64,000 bases of DNA. It comes from Carettochelys insculpta. Its lineage: Eukaryota; Chordata; Testudines; Carettochelyidae. Shown piece by piece: positions 45,697 through 57,523 of the stretch. Both the position numbers and the translations under genes were made by a program. Every line of letters begins with the position of its first letter. The first letter of the stretch is position 1. The notes beneath the pieces were generated by a model that was given only the letters and a program-made list of their open reading frames with translations, was not told the DNA's origin and ran no database searches. The stretch spans positions 119,634,001-119,698,000 of the forward strand of contig NC_134137.1 in the NCBI RefSeq assembly GCF_033958435.1, read 5' to 3'.

Positions 45697-45885
45697 CCAC
45701 ATTCTTCTTCGAGTGTCCCCGTGGGTGCTCCACATTAGGTGTCGGGCTCGCCCGGCGCTGCAGATCGGATCCTCCAAGCAGTTTCTGCCGGACCGCGCAT
45801 GCGCCGGTGCGCGCCACTCCCTTGTGCGCTCCTGGCCACGTGCGTGATCCGGTCCCCGCCAGTTCCTCTTAACCACCGTCGGCTG
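45697..45885 (+). repeat. DIRS left inverted terminal repeat
   Basis: TTCTTCGAGTGTCCCCGTGG, 'tgctccacattaggtgtc' and 'gtttctgccggaccgcgcatgcgccgg' recur inverted at 51600-51770. It should contain the promoter. Confidence 0.75.
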
Positions 45886-46154
45886 CAGACGGAATCCGAC
45901 TAGGCTACGGCCAAGTTAGCGTATTCAATGGTTTTAACTGTTTTTCTTTAAAGTTTTCAAGTTCTTAGTCTACTGTTCAGTTAGCCAGTTGTTATTTTCA
46001 AAAAAAAACCAAAAAGCCAAGAAACAACAAGCGGGACGGCATTCAGTCCAGTCCTAGTAACAAGCGGAGCACCGGAGGCCAGGAGCCTAGGGCCATTAGC
46101 CCTCCTGCCACGGCAGGCTAAGTACCCCATTAACAACTGAAAGACTCACCAACA

Positions 46155-48400
46155 ATGTCCTCTTCAGGATTCAAGAAATGTGAGTCTTGCAGAGAGGCAA
46201 TGCCAGCGTCTGATGGGCACAGTCACTGCATAAGGTGCCTTGGGGAGTCCCATGTCATGCAGAAATGCTCCTTCTGTGCAAAATTAACAGCCAGAGCAAG
46301 GAAGGACAGGGAGATGCGGCTTAAAATGCTGCTCTTCGACAAGGCCCTCCATCCAGACGTGCCGGAGCGGCCGCAGCAGGAGGGACCCTCCGGGGCCGAT
46401 AAAAGGAAAGCCGCCTCCCTCACCCCATCAGCGCAAAAACAGAGGAAAGTCTCCCCAGCCCGATCCCTGCTGTCAGCAACAGCGAGCGGGACGGGAGGAG
46501 CGCACAGCCCCCAGCTGCAGCAACAGCTGATCGGCGGCAGCATGGAGAGCCACGTGGAGGCAGCTCAGCCTCCGATAATCAAACAGCCGCCCCGCACCGC
46601 AGGCAGGGCGGCGGCTAAGCAAGCACCGGTACCGGCGGCACCGCAAGCGGCGGCACCGACCCCCGGGGAACTGGCGGTGCAGAGCGCGCAGGCACGCAGC
46701 CTGCAGGCACCGGAGGACACCGCCCGTGCGGCACCGCCCATAAGCGTGCTGAGCACGGTGCGGACGGGGCCGAGATCCCCTACACGTCAGGGGGCGGAGC
46801 TACCCCCTCGAGGGGGAAGGCTGCACACAAAACAAGGCACCGCAGCCCCTCTCCAGACAGGGCTGCAGAGTTGCTTTCTCTCAGCCCTCCGCTCATGCTG
46901 CAGACTCCAACTAGAAGGCAGGGGTCCCCCCTAGCCTACCCAGAGCCCCCGTCTTCATTTTTACAACCAGCCTCGCCCTGGCTTGGACCACCTTCACCCT
47001 TCCTGGGGTTTGAGCTGCTGGAGTACTATCACAAATCGCTCTCTCCAGTGTCTCACGTCTCTCGACGATCTCGCTCCCCCAGATGCAGAGGGTATGCACC
47101 AAGGGAGTGGTCTAGGTCATCTTCCCAAGAACAGTGCCCATGCTGCCATGGTCGCCTCTATCACGCGGGGCATAGACACCACCGGCAATCTACCAGGGAA
47201 AGATCCCCACAGACGGTCCCGTATCCCCGAGGGCAATCGCGAACGGGGACAGACACTCAAGTATCTCAGGGGGAACTGGTTATGGAACCCCGAGATTTTC
47301 CCTTGCAAGCTTCCAGCGAGCTGATGTACCATCACCAACAGGAACCGGAAGGGTCCAGAGAGGCGTACCCTAGTGGTTCCTCGCTCTCCTCCCCGGACGA
47401 GGCTACGGCCCCGGGGGACGTCCATCCTCCGGACGATCTCAAACAGTTTCAAGAGCTGTTTAAGAGGGTGGTCTTCACGCAAGGCATCCAGACAGCAGAG
47501 GTGCAAGAGAAACACCATAAGCTCCTCAAAAATCTGAGACCTCCGGCCTCCTCCAAAATAGCAATACCGCTTGATGAGGCAATCTTGGAGTCCGCCACTA
47601 TGATATGGTAGACCCCTGCGACTATTCCGCCTGTCCACAAGAGAGCGGATAAGAAATACTTCGTGCCGGCGAAGGGCATGGAGTTCCTGTTCAGCCACCC
47701 ACAACCAAATTCCTTGGTGGTGGAGTCGTCACAACAAAGATCAAAGGCATCTTAATTCAAGACAGGGGGAACAGACAAAGATGCCAAGAAGCTAGAGCTG
47801 TTCGGCAGAAAGGTCTACTCCTCCTCCACTCTACTGTTGCGAATGGCAAATTACGCAGTGCATCTAGCGAACCATAATTTCGACAACTACACTAGGTTAA
47901 CCTCCCTCATGGACTCGCTTCCAGAGGACAAGAAACCGGTGCTCAAGGCCATCGTGCAAGAAGGCTACGCGGCCTTGAGGACGGGAGTTCAGATCGCCCT
48001 GGATGTTGCGGACACAGCAGCATGCTCCACAGCTACGACAGTGGTGATGCGAAGGGAGTCCTGGCTCCAGACTTTGGGTATACCGAGGGATCTGCAGGCA
48101 AAGATAGTCGATCTTCCCTTTGACTCGCAGAAGCTGTTTGCTGAATCAACTGACTCGGTCCTTCATTCCAGTAAAGATTCAAGAGCCACACTTAGGACCC
48201 TGGGGATTTACACCCCTCCATACAGAAAGAAAAAGTACTACCCTCAACAAAGACGGTACCAGTACCAGCAACAGCGTCCCCAGTACCACAGGGGTTACGA
48301 GCAAGGGCAACATCAACAGCACCAGCAGTACAGAACTCCCAGGCGACGTTCCCAACAGAGCCGTGCATCCTCGGGGCAGGGCCAAAGGCCACAAGTTTGA
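46155..48400 (+). pseudogene. DIRS gag-like ORF, broken
   Basis: Starts MSSSGFKKCESCREAMP with a cysteine/histidine cluster (CESC, HCIRCLGESH, CSFC) within the first 60 residues, typical of DIRS ORF1. A basic, proline/alanine-rich region follows in frame to 46934; the frame continues in +2 register from about 46871. In that register stops occur at 47609 and near 47752. The C-terminal part (47837-48400; DNYTRLTSLMDSLPEDKK, then a Q/R/Y-rich tail) is open. It probably packaged the element RNA. Confidence 0.7.
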
Positions 48401-50344
48401 CGCACAGATCCAGGGCTGCGCTATCACTACCATCGCACAAGGTCATCCGAAGCGGTTATTCCACCATCGTCTCCGACCATTCTACGACCAGTGGCAAAGG
48501 ATCACCGCAGACAAATGGGTGCTGGAGATCATAGCCACAGGGTACGCCATCCCCTTCCAGTCGCTCCCACCGCCACAACCTCCACCCAGGCCCCACCTCC
48601 AGGAGGCCTCCCACGTAGCGAGGCTCAAGCAGGAGGTAGACCATCTCATGCTCATAGGGGCAGTGGAAAGAGTGCCGGAGCAACTGCAAGGGAAAGGGTT
48701 CTACTCGAGGTACTTCCTCACGGAGAAAAAGACAGGAGCCTGGAGGCCCATCTTAGATCTTCGAGGCCTCAGCCGGTACCTGCGCGAGCAACGCTTTCGG
48801 ATGATCACAATCGCCTCCATCCTTACGGCACTAGACGATGGAGATTGGTTCGCAGCCCTCGACTTACAAGATGCGTATTTTCACATAACTATCCATCCGG
48901 CTCACAGACAATTCCTCCGGTTCATGGTAGGCAAAGAACATTTTCAATACAAGGTCCTACTGTTTGGCCTCTCCTCGGCCCCCAGGGTCTTCACCAAGCC
49001 CTTGGCAGTGGTGTCAGCCTACCTGCACAGACAGGGGGTATTTACATTCCCGTATCTGGACGACTGCCTACTCAAAGGGGCCTCGAAGGAGGAGGTACTA
49101 CGCATGATACACGTCACAGCAGGCATGTTCTCTTCGCTCGGCCTGGTTATCAATCTGGCAAAATCAAAGAGAGACCCCACACAGGACATAGAGTTCATAG
49201 GGGCACGCATAAATTCTATTACAGCGAGAGCGTATCTACCAGAGACACGCTTTTGGGCCATCGGCTCCCTCGTGCAAGTCATCACCTTCAGCCCCACGGT
49301 GCCGGTTCTGACGTGCTTACAGCTGCTGGGCCACATGGCAGCAGCGACATTTGTAGTACAGAACGCCAGGTTACACATGCGCAGCATGCAGCACTGGCTG
49401 GCGAGTGTATACAAACCGGCAGCCCACACCGTTCACAGGCTGGTGTCGCCCACAACAGAGGTGCGCAAATCCCTGCAATGGTGGGTAAACCCCAAGAACT
49501 TGCTAACAGGGGTACCCTTCCACCAACCACAAATATCAGTTTTTCTTACTACAGATGCAGCCCTCCATAGGGTGGGGAGCACACATGGGCGAAGAGGTGA
49601 CGCAAGGGCTGTGGTCCTTCACGGAGCAGTCACTGCACATAAATATACTGGAGCTCAGAGCAGTGTTCAATGCCTGCAGACACTTTCGAGACCATATACA
49701 AGGCAAAGTAGTCGGGATCAGTACAGACAATACCTCCACCATGTTTTATATAAATCGGCAAGGAGGAGCTCGGTCCCGTGCCTTATGCGCGGAAGCAGTC
49801 TGGTTGTGGAACTGGTGCATTGCCAACAATATAACCTTGAAAGCCTTGTACTTACCAGGCGCTCACAATGTGAAGGCTGACCAGCTGAGCAGGCGTTTTG
49901 CACTCATGCACGAGTGGCAGATCCGTCCCGATCTGCTACGACCGATTTTTCACGCATGGGGTTTTCCCCAGATAGACCTGTTTGCTACTCAACACAACAA
50001 GAAGTGCCCACAATCCTGCTCCAGGGCAGGATTGGGACGGGGGGTCCCTGGGGGACGCATTTGTGATCTCCTGGAGGGGCCCCCTGCTTTACGCTTTTCC
50101 TCCCACAGTGCTCATCCACAAAGTCTTGCAGAAAGCCAGGAGGGAAGGAGCCCGAATGATCCTGATAGTCCCAACGTGGGATCGACAGCAATGGTTCCCC
50201 CTACTCCTGCGCATGTCGGACCGTCCACCGATGCCCCTTCCGGTGGCGCCGGATCTGCTCACGCAAGCCCAGGTGTCCATAGTGCATCCGCACCCCCAAG
50301 GCCTGCGACTACAAGCATGGTTAATCCATGGCTCAGCTCCCTAG
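48401..50344 (+). pseudogene. DIRS reverse transcriptase/RNase H/MT-like ORF
   Basis: The RT part is open in one frame to about 49560: EKKTGAWRPILDLRGLSRYL, ALDLQDAYFHITI, LLFGLSSAPRVFTK and the catalytic FPYLDDCLL. RNase H follows in a second frame (TDA near 49555, INILELRAVF, STDNTSTMFYINRQG, GAHNVKADQLSR), so there is a shift near 49560. A second shift near 50025 moves to a third frame carrying LLYAFPPTVLIHKVLQKA and MILIVPTWDRQQWFP, matching the methyltransferase-like segment of DIRS elements, ending in TAG at 50342-50344. Synthesises cDNA from the element RNA. Confidence 0.82.
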
Positions 50345-51373
50345 AGAGCACATGTACGGAGGAAGTGCAGCAAGTCCTAGAAAGTAGCAGGAGGACTTCC
50401 ACCAGGAAGACCTACAAGCAGAAATGGACTCGCTTCACGGCATGGTGTTCTACCAAACAGCTAGCCCCCCTTTCAGTGCCTGTACCTGTGATATTAGAGT
50501 ATTTACTGGACCTCAAGAGAGGAGGACTCTCACTATCCTCGTTAAAGGTCCACCTTGCCGCCATTTCGGCGTTCAGACACGAAGGGGAAGGGCACACGGT
50601 GTTCGCCCATCCCATGGTTACCAGGTTCCTCAAAGGGTTGGTAAACCTATACCCCCCTCGGAAACCGCTTCCACCTTCGTGGAACTTGGACCTGGTGCTT
50701 AATGCGCTAACGGGACCACCGTTCGAGCCTTTGGCCACGGTTTCCCTCCACCTCCTTACGATAAAGACGACCTTTCTTCTCGCAATCACGTGAGCTCGCA
50801 GGGTGAGCGAGCTTGCGGCAGTTATGGCAACGCCACCCTGCACTGTTTTTTCCAAGGAGGCGGTAACCATACGTCTGCATCCAGCCTTTGTTCCTAAAGT
50901 TTCTTCTGAGTTTCATATTAACGAACCTATCGTTTTACCCTCGTTTTATCCAAAGCCTCATAACTCTAACAAAGAGGCGCGCCTACACCTCTTGGACGTG
51001 AGAAGGGCGCTAGCCTTCTACATAGACAGGACCAAGTCCTTCCGGAAAAACGGATAGACTCCTAGTCTCTATCGCTCCCAAATCAAAAGGAGAAGGTCTC
51101 TCTTCGCAGAGAATCTCGAAGCACATCGTATCCTGCATAAAAATGTGCTACGAACTCAAAAAGACTCCTTTACTGGCCACGCCCAGGGCTCATTCCACTA
51201 GGGTGGTGGTGGCATCAACAGCCTTTTTCAAGGGCATTGCGCTAAAAGACGTTTGCAGAGTGGCGACCTGGTCATCCTATGACACCTTCGCCAAACATTA
51301 CGCCCTTCACAGGGTATTCCAAGAGGATACCCGTCTCTCGACAGCGGTCCTCTCGGGGACAAGCTGCACATAA
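50317..51373 (+). pseudogene. DIRS tyrosine recombinase ORF, broken
   Basis: Begins MVNPWLSSLESTCTEEVQQ, overlapping the end of the RT/MT frame by 28 bases in another register, the normal DIRS layout. The core-binding part (RRTSTRKTYKQKWTRFTAWC) leads to the catalytic domain. A TGA at 50791-50793 sits just before ARRVSEL, which holds the first catalytic Arg. After 51057 the frame shifts by one base in an A run near 51045 and continues with HSTR (the His-x-x-Arg box) and the Tyr-containing WSSYDTFAKHYALH near 51280. Its job is to insert circular cDNA without a target duplication. Confidence 0.82.
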
Positions 51374-51423
51374 TCCGATTACCCACCTCCTATCTTGGGT
51401 TACTGCTGGGTAGTCACCTAATA

Positions 51424-51535
51424 TGGAGCACCCACGGGGACACTCGAAGAAGAAAGAGAGGTTACTCACTGTAGTAACGGTGGTTCTTCGAGATGTGTCC
51501 CCGTGGGTGCTCCACTACCCACCCATCCTCCCCGC
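51424..51535. repeat. DIRS internal complementary/palindromic region
   Basis: TGGAGCACCCACGGGGACAC is followed within 60 bases by its reverse complement GTGTCCCCGTGGGTGCTCCA, around a centre reading GTTACTCACTGTAGTAAC. The two halves match the outer ends of the left and right terminal repeats. Confidence 0.65.
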
Positions 51536-51569
51536 TTCGGATCTCTGTTTAGTGTTTTGCAGGAGCATC

Positions 51570-51772
51570 CGAGGCGGTTGGTCAAGGAACTGGCGGGGAC
51601 CGGATCGCGCACATGGCCAGGAGCGCGCAAGGGAGCGGCGCGCACCGGCGCATGCGTGGTCCGGCAGAAACTGTTTGGAGGGTCCGATCTGCGGCGCTGG
51701 GCGAGCCTGACACCTAATGTGGAGCACCCACGGGGGGACATCTCGAAGAACCACCGTTACTACGGTGAGTAA
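51570..51772 (-). repeat. DIRS right inverted terminal repeat
   Basis: Reverse complement of the left terminal repeat with some divergence, ending TCTCGAAGAACCACCG and 'ttactacggtgagtaacc'. Confidence 0.75.
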
Positions 51773-51874
51773 CCTTTTTGTGAACTAGCCACATTTTCTT
51801 TAAAATATATTTATTGTTCAAGCCATCTAGCCACACTCATCCAGCCAAATAGCCACATGTGGCTTTGGCTAGCA

Positions 51875-52135
51875 CAGGGATCTGCAATCTGCAGCTTTGA
51901 AGCTGCATGTAGCTTTTTAAGGACAACTTTATGGCTCCCAATGCTATAATTGCAAAGTATGTAACTAACAAACAAAAAACCCCTTCTGACTGTTTTCAAT
52001 AAATGTTGAACACCTAAAAGCCCCAAAATGATCAAGTAAATAGCAAACAGTGTGATCTCGTAACATTAGATAACTCACTCCCAAACTGACATTCTCTCTC
52101 GCTCTGTGGAGGAGAACAGGATGAAAGTCAGAAAG

Positions 52136-52190
<55 letters not shown>

Positions 52191-52415
52191 ACGAGTGTGA
52201 GGAAATATAGTACGTAAAAAGTTTGTGGATGTCCTGCAATAAACATGTATTGTATCACAAAACATTGTGTGTACTGTTCTTAAAATAGGGGCTACAAAAA
52301 GTATGTTTAACGTTATTTAGGACCATCTCCTATTCACATGCGTTGCGGCTCTTGAATTGAGGTTTTTTACTGAATTGGAAACAATGCCTCTTGCTGTTTT
52401 GGTCGCCGATCCCTA
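51875..52415. mobile_element. hAT non-autonomous element, perfect 8-bp TSD
   Basis: Left CAGGGATCTGCAATCTGC and right GGTCGCCGATCCCTA are inverted termini. Flanks GGCTAGCA (51867-51874) and GGCTAGCA (52416-52423) are identical 8-mers. A (TG)n tract of about 25 units at 52138-52188 lies inside. No transposase is encoded. Confidence 0.85.
52138..52188. repeat. (TG)n microsatellite
   Basis: About 25 uninterrupted TG units. Confidence 0.95.
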
Positions 52416-52423
52416 GGCTAGCA

Positions 52424-52990
52424 CCTTGGACACCAAGGATTTAGATCATGTGTACTTCAGTGTATAGTCTGCTGTACGCTACGTAGGGGCAGCATCTTGC
52501 ACATTTGATCACTTCTACAATGCACAGAAGTAAATAAAAAAAATCTGCCTTCAAACCACTATTCTTCTCTTGCTTTTCTGAAACAAATATTTTTTTCTTG
52601 CACTTTTCAGATGTTTTGTAGGCTCGCATGAAATGCAGTTGACAGTGTAAGCCAGATTTAATTTAACAAGCAGTAAGTATTTTGCTCCACCAACCCACAT
52701 ACAGTTTATTTAGAAAAATAAATCAACAAACAGATGAATCCCTGTATTGTCAATTAAGAGCACTGAAAAATCATAAGTGAGATTCCACTCCACTCGGTGA
52801 TGATACTGACTTAAAAATCACAGGCTTTTTTTGTGTGTGTGCGTGTAGACTTGGCGTTAATCTTCTAGCATTTACATCTTCAGGGTTGGCATTCTCAAAC
52901 ATACCTCCGCAAAGGTGAAGGCAAGAACCTTCTTTTTTTTAAAACAAACAAATAAATAAAGGAGTGTTGCAACTAAGGTTCCAGTATATT
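52424..52990. other. Intron sequence, nothing recognised
   Basis: AT-rich sequence. Confidence 0.4.
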
Positions 52991-52994
52991 CAGC

Positions 52995-53760
52995 TAAATA
53001 GGGCTCTATCAAATTCATGGTCTGTTATGGTCAATTGCACAGTTGCAGTATGTTAAAAATGGTACCTTTCATGTAACTGTAGGGGTCCTGACCCAAAAAG
53101 AAGTTGTGGGGAGTCTACAAGATTACTGGCCTTTCCTGGCAACTACTCAGTCTGCTCAGGCTTGGAGGACTGCTGTCCTTCCCCCAACTGTGACTGCTGG
53201 AGCTGCAGCAGTTGTGGAGAGGCACCTTCAGATGGCCCCTAGCTTTTGCAGTGAGAGGATAGCTCTCTGCCCTCTCTCTTCAGGGCAGCCTCCATTCCAT
53301 ATGCCACCCCTGCTTCATGCTGTCTGTGCATAGAATGTCTTTTGTTATGCTATATCACCTCCACATTGGTGCACATAACAAAGGTCATTCTGCAGATGGA
53401 CATAAGAAACCAGAGGGAATAGTAGGTGGGCTCTCAGTATCACCATGCTTAATTCTCTACTGCTGCTGCTTGGCAGTGCTGTCTTGATCTGGGCGGCCAC
53501 AGCACAGCAGCTGCTGGCAGGGAACCCAGCTCTGAAGGCAATGCTACTGCCAGCAGCACTGTAGAAATAAGGATGGCATGATGATATCTTTTACTCCTGT
53601 GCTGCTTCTGGCAGGGTGCTGCCTTTAGATCTCTCTGGTAGTAACATAAAGCCTGCTAAACAACTTTGTGCACCCCTGTAACTTCCTTTTGGGTCAGGAC
53701 TCCCAGTTTGATTTTTTTTTTTTTGTCTTAAACTTCAGATTTAAACAAACAAACAAACAA
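52995..53760. mobile_element. Old interspersed repeat with inverted GGGTCCTGACCC arms
   Basis: GGGTCCTGACCCAAAAAGAAG at 53085 is matched by the inverse CTTCCTTTTGGGTCAGGACT at 53681. The left flank 'caaattcatggtctgttatggtcaattgcac' and interior 'gcttctggcagg'-type phrases belong to a widespread sauropsid repeat that I recognise but cannot name. An embedded fragment at 53340-53405 belongs to the AGTGTTCCCT hAT group seen at 3.9 kb. Confidence 0.5.
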
Positions 53761-54148
53761 ACTTGAATTCCTAAACAAGTAACAAGTCTAGACACTCATC
53801 TACTTCAGGTCACAAGCAACATGTACAATTCCTAGCCCAGGTACTCAGTGTCGTCGTGGTGAGAAGTGGAGTCCTGGTGGAATGCCAACAAATCCCAGTT
53901 AGTGGAAGCCAGCATCATTCGTCATACCTCTCGGGTTTAATGCATGAGCTCCAGGACAGCTCTCTCTTAGCCAACTATGTAGCAGACTTATCAATCTCTG
54001 GCTTCTCTAAAGTGCTGTTAGAGAGGAAAAGAATGCCACATCAAAGAGGAATGGGATACATAGGCACAGATCTTCAAGACTAAATAAGGTTGCAGCACAT
54101 TCCCCTCTTCCTTTTGCATGGAGCTTTTGTTTTAAGTTAGGTACCATA
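53761..54148. other. Intron sequence, nothing recognised
   Basis: No feature supported; a 75-codon ORF at 53856-54083 has no recognisable domain. Confidence 0.35.
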
Positions 54149-54149
54149 G

Positions 54150-54571
54150 GGCTACTTCTGCACTTACTATAAACTTCAAAATAGCCATGCTAATGGCCAA
54201 ATCGAAGAATACTAATGAGGCACTGAAATGCATATTCAGTGCCTCATTAGCATGCCACCAGCCACAGCACTTCGAGTGTGCTGCGGTTTGCTCGTCTAGA
54301 TGGGGGTCCTTTTCGAAACGACTCCCTCAACATCGAAATCCCCTTATTCCTATCAGTCTGTAGGAATAAGAGGATTTTGATGTTGACGGGGTCCTTTCAA
54401 AAAGGACCCCCATGTAAACGAGTTATGGGCAAGCGAACCATGGCACTTTTGAAGTGCTGCGGCTGGCGACATGCTAATGAAGCACTGAATATGCATTTCA
54501 GCGCCTCATTAGTATTAAAATTGGCCATTAGCATGGGCATTTCGAAGTTTTTAGTAAGTGTAGACACAGCC
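54150..54571. mobile_element. Palindromic MITE related to the 41.0 kb element
   Basis: Right end inverted reads GGCTGTGTCTACACTTACTA; left end GGCTACTTCTGCACTTACTA. The same mirrored words as in the 41013-41413 element occur: CTCATTAGCATG, CCCCTTATTCC/GGAATAAG, and 'actgaatatgcatttcag'. Target duplication is not clear. Confidence 0.75.
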
Positions 54572-54574
54572 TTC

Positions 54575-55785
54575 AAGAATAGCAAAATACATCAGGCCTT
54601 CTCTTCCTCTTCTACAGAGATCTGCAAGTCCTAGCTGTAATGCTTTGGCATGACAAGTGGGTGAGGCTTGGACACTTTGTGTGCTGTATGGTCATTGGCT
54701 AATAAGAAACTATTCCATTCTGTATTCGGTTACATGCTTCTAACGGGAGACATCCTCATTAGCTTCCTTGGATTCTGAACTTGACTTAAAAAATCCCTGC
54801 AAATTGAAATGGGTTAAGTTCAGTGATCTGACTCCTACTGCAATATTTCATATGCCAGGTCAAATAATATGACAGCACAGCTGCAGTTTATGAAACCTTG
54901 ACATTTCAGGACCAGCGTATTTCAAGCCTACAGAACAAAGGCCATTAACATAATGTAACCCAAAACTACTGCATAGTATCACAAATATCTAGCTGAACTG
55001 AAATCTCACACTAGATAGTTTGGGTTGATGTGATACTGAAAGTTAGAACAGTACTGTAATATATTAGATTATGGAAAAGCTACGCAATTTAGTATTACAA
55101 AGTTCTAGATGGAGTTTCTATTTTACCAAATTATGTTACATAAATCTTTGGAGTATCTCATAGGTTAGTAGCCTGCTCCTAGACATACCAAATTAGAAAT
55201 ACATTCTTCATAAGATTAGATTTTTAAATACTCTTTAGTTCAACATGATGTACAGGCTTCTGGTTTCAAATTTATGCCTCTCAGATGAGCAGGTCATGGC
55301 CTAATTATATATAGAAATGTGTTTATTAGAGAATACTTCTCAGTGCCCCATTATTTTATTTCATTGCACTGAAATTATGAAGAATTAACTCTACAATAAA
55401 AAGAATTCACAGGATGCCCTCATAACATGTAATACCTTTTTGAATAGAGCCCTTTTCATGTTTATAATTAATTATTCTTCTCTGGACTACATAAATGAGG
55501 GACTATTTGAGTCATATCTGGGAAATTCAACTGTGTGTTAAGGATTTACCATAAATTAAAACTTCATCCATTTGCCTTTTGCAAAGGAGTATCTTATTTT
55601 AGTGAGATGGTAAATACATCTTACAACTATTAAACTGCTTACAAATGGACTTTCTTTTCCCTTGGAATTTTTGTGAGAGTAAAGGAGATGTATTAATGTA
55701 ACACAAATATGGAAATCAATTTGGCAAAGCCCTTCCCTGATTCCTCCATAGAAGAAGAAAGGAAACGGGTTTGCTGTGTTGCATA
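54575..55785. other. Intron sequence, nothing recognised
   Basis: AT-rich sequence without a supportable feature. Confidence 0.4.
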
Positions 55786-55789
55786 GCTT

Positions 55790-57150
55790 ACATCAGTCCC
55801 TGGAAAAATCATGGAGGGGGTCCTCAAGGAAGTCATTTTGAGGCACTTGGAGGGGAAAGTAATTAGGAATAGTCAGCATGGATTCATGAAGGGCAAGTCA
55901 TGCCTGACCAATCTGATTAGTTTCTACGATGAGATAAATGGCTCTGTGGATAGGGGAAAATCAATGGATGTGGTTTATCTTGACTTTAGCAAGCCTTTTG
56001 ATACAGTCTCCCACAATATTCTTGTCAGCAAGTTAAAGGAATGTGGATTGGATAAATGGAAGGTAAGATGGATAGAAAGCTGGCTAGAAGGTCAGGCCCA
56101 GAGGGTAGTGATCAACGACTTGATGTTGGGATGGCGGTCGGTTTCTAGTGGAGTGCCCCAAGGTTCGGTTCTGGGTCCTATTCTGTCCAACATATTTATC
56201 AGTGACCTGGATGAGGGGTTGGATTGCACCCTCAGCAAGTTTTGCGGATGACACTAAGCTAGGGGGAGAGGTAGATACGCTGGAGGGTAGGGACAGGGCC
56301 CAGACTGTAGATACGCTGGAGGGTAGGGACAGGGCCTTAGACAAATTGGAAGACTGGGCTGCAAGAAATCCGATGAGGTTCAATAAGAACAAGTGCAGAA
56401 TCCTGCACTTGGGCCGGAAGAATCCCAAGCATTGTTACAGGCTGGGGTCTGACTGGCTCAGCAGTGGCTTTGCAGAAAAGGACTTGGGAGTTGTAGTGGA
56501 CGAGAAGCTGGACATAAGTCGTCGATGTGCCGTTGTAGCCAAGAAAGCTAATGGCATATTAGGTTCCATCAAGAGGAGTGTTGCCAGTAGATCCCGAGAA
56601 GTGATTATTCCTCTTTATTCGGCTTTGGTGAGGCTGCATCTGGAGCACTGTGTCCAGTTCTGCGCCCCCAATTATAGGAAGGATATGGATACACTGGAGA
56701 GGGTCCAGCAGAGGGTGACCAAAATAATTAGGGGGCTGGAGCATATGACCTATGAAGGAAGGTTGAGGGAATTGGGACTGTTTAGTCGACAGAAGAGAAG
56801 ACTGAGGGGGGACTTGATAACAGCCTTCAACTTACTGAAAGGAAGTTGGAAAGAGGCTGGAGAGGGGCTGTTCACAGTGGTCACGGATGGCAGAACATGG
56901 AACAATGGTCTCAAGTTGCGGTTGGAGAGGTCCAGGTTGAACATTAGGAAAAGCTTTTTCACTAGGATGGTGGTGAAGCATTGGAATGGTCTACCCAGGG
57001 AAGTAGTGGAGTCTCCATCCCTGGAAGTGTTCAGGTCTCGCCTCAACAAAGACCTGGCAGGGCTGATCTGATGGGTTTGGCTCTGCTTAGAGCAGGGGGC
57101 TGGACTCGATGGCTTTTTCGGTCTCTTCCAGCTCCATTGTTCTATGATCT
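55790..57150 (+). mobile_element. CR1 LINE, 5'-truncated, nearly intact RT end
   Basis: Starts within the reverse transcriptase. The frame 55811-56251 has [36 protein letters not shown] and [14 protein letters not shown]; after a one-base insertion in a T run (56240-56243) the second frame continues with FADDTKLGG (catalytic Asp pair) and runs without a stop to 57071. It includes NKCRILHLGRKNP, VQQRVTKIIRGLEHMTYEGR and VVKHWNGLPREVVESPSLEV. The 3' end carries the CR1-type phrase 'ggactcgatggc...cttccagctcc' and the short terminal repeat TTCTATGATCTTATGA. A 36-bp tandem duplication lies at 56269-56340. Confidence 0.9.
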
Positions 57151-57522
57151 TATGAAGGAAATATAAGGAAAAGCTGAACTCTGTTTCTGAACACCCTTTA
57201 CTTTACTTTTAGGAAAATTCAGGATTACATGGGACAAAATCTTAATAGAATAGTATGAGCGTGCAAGCTTCTTTGATTGAAATACATTTAAAGAAATCAC
57301 ACTACTGTTGAGGTTTAGTACTCCAAATTTGGATAACATGGGTTTTTTGAACACATGCATTCTAAAATTATCTGAAGCAACTCACTCTTTCATATCAGAG
57401 AACCAAAGAATACAAATGGCTAATTATGTAATCACTTGTACAACAGCATTAAGTGGTTACAAATATGCTTTAACCAAAAAACAAATGTCAGACACTTGTG
57501 TTTTATCTAATTTTACTTGTGG
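57151..57522. other. Intron sequence, nothing recognised
   Basis: AT-rich sequence. Confidence 0.4.
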
Positions 57523-57523
57523 C

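Larger units (their letters stand above)
45697..51772 (+). mobile_element. DIRS-type tyrosine-recombinase retrotransposon
   Basis: The order is gag-like, reverse transcriptase, RNase H, methyltransferase-like segment and tyrosine recombinase, all on the + strand, bounded by inverted copies of a GC-rich sequence (45697-45885 and about 51570-51772). No target duplication is visible, as expected for DIRS elements, which integrate by recombinase. Just inside the right terminus a further copy (51424-51535) in both orientations looks like the internal complementary region used to circularise the cDNA. The copy has at least three stop codons and three or more frameshifts, so it is inactive as it stands. 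Confidence 0.88.

Noticed and set aside
47117..47704. 195-codon minus-strand ORF and other antisense ORFs inside the DIRS element
   Set aside because: They are shadows of the + strand gag-like and RT frames and contain no recognised domain.
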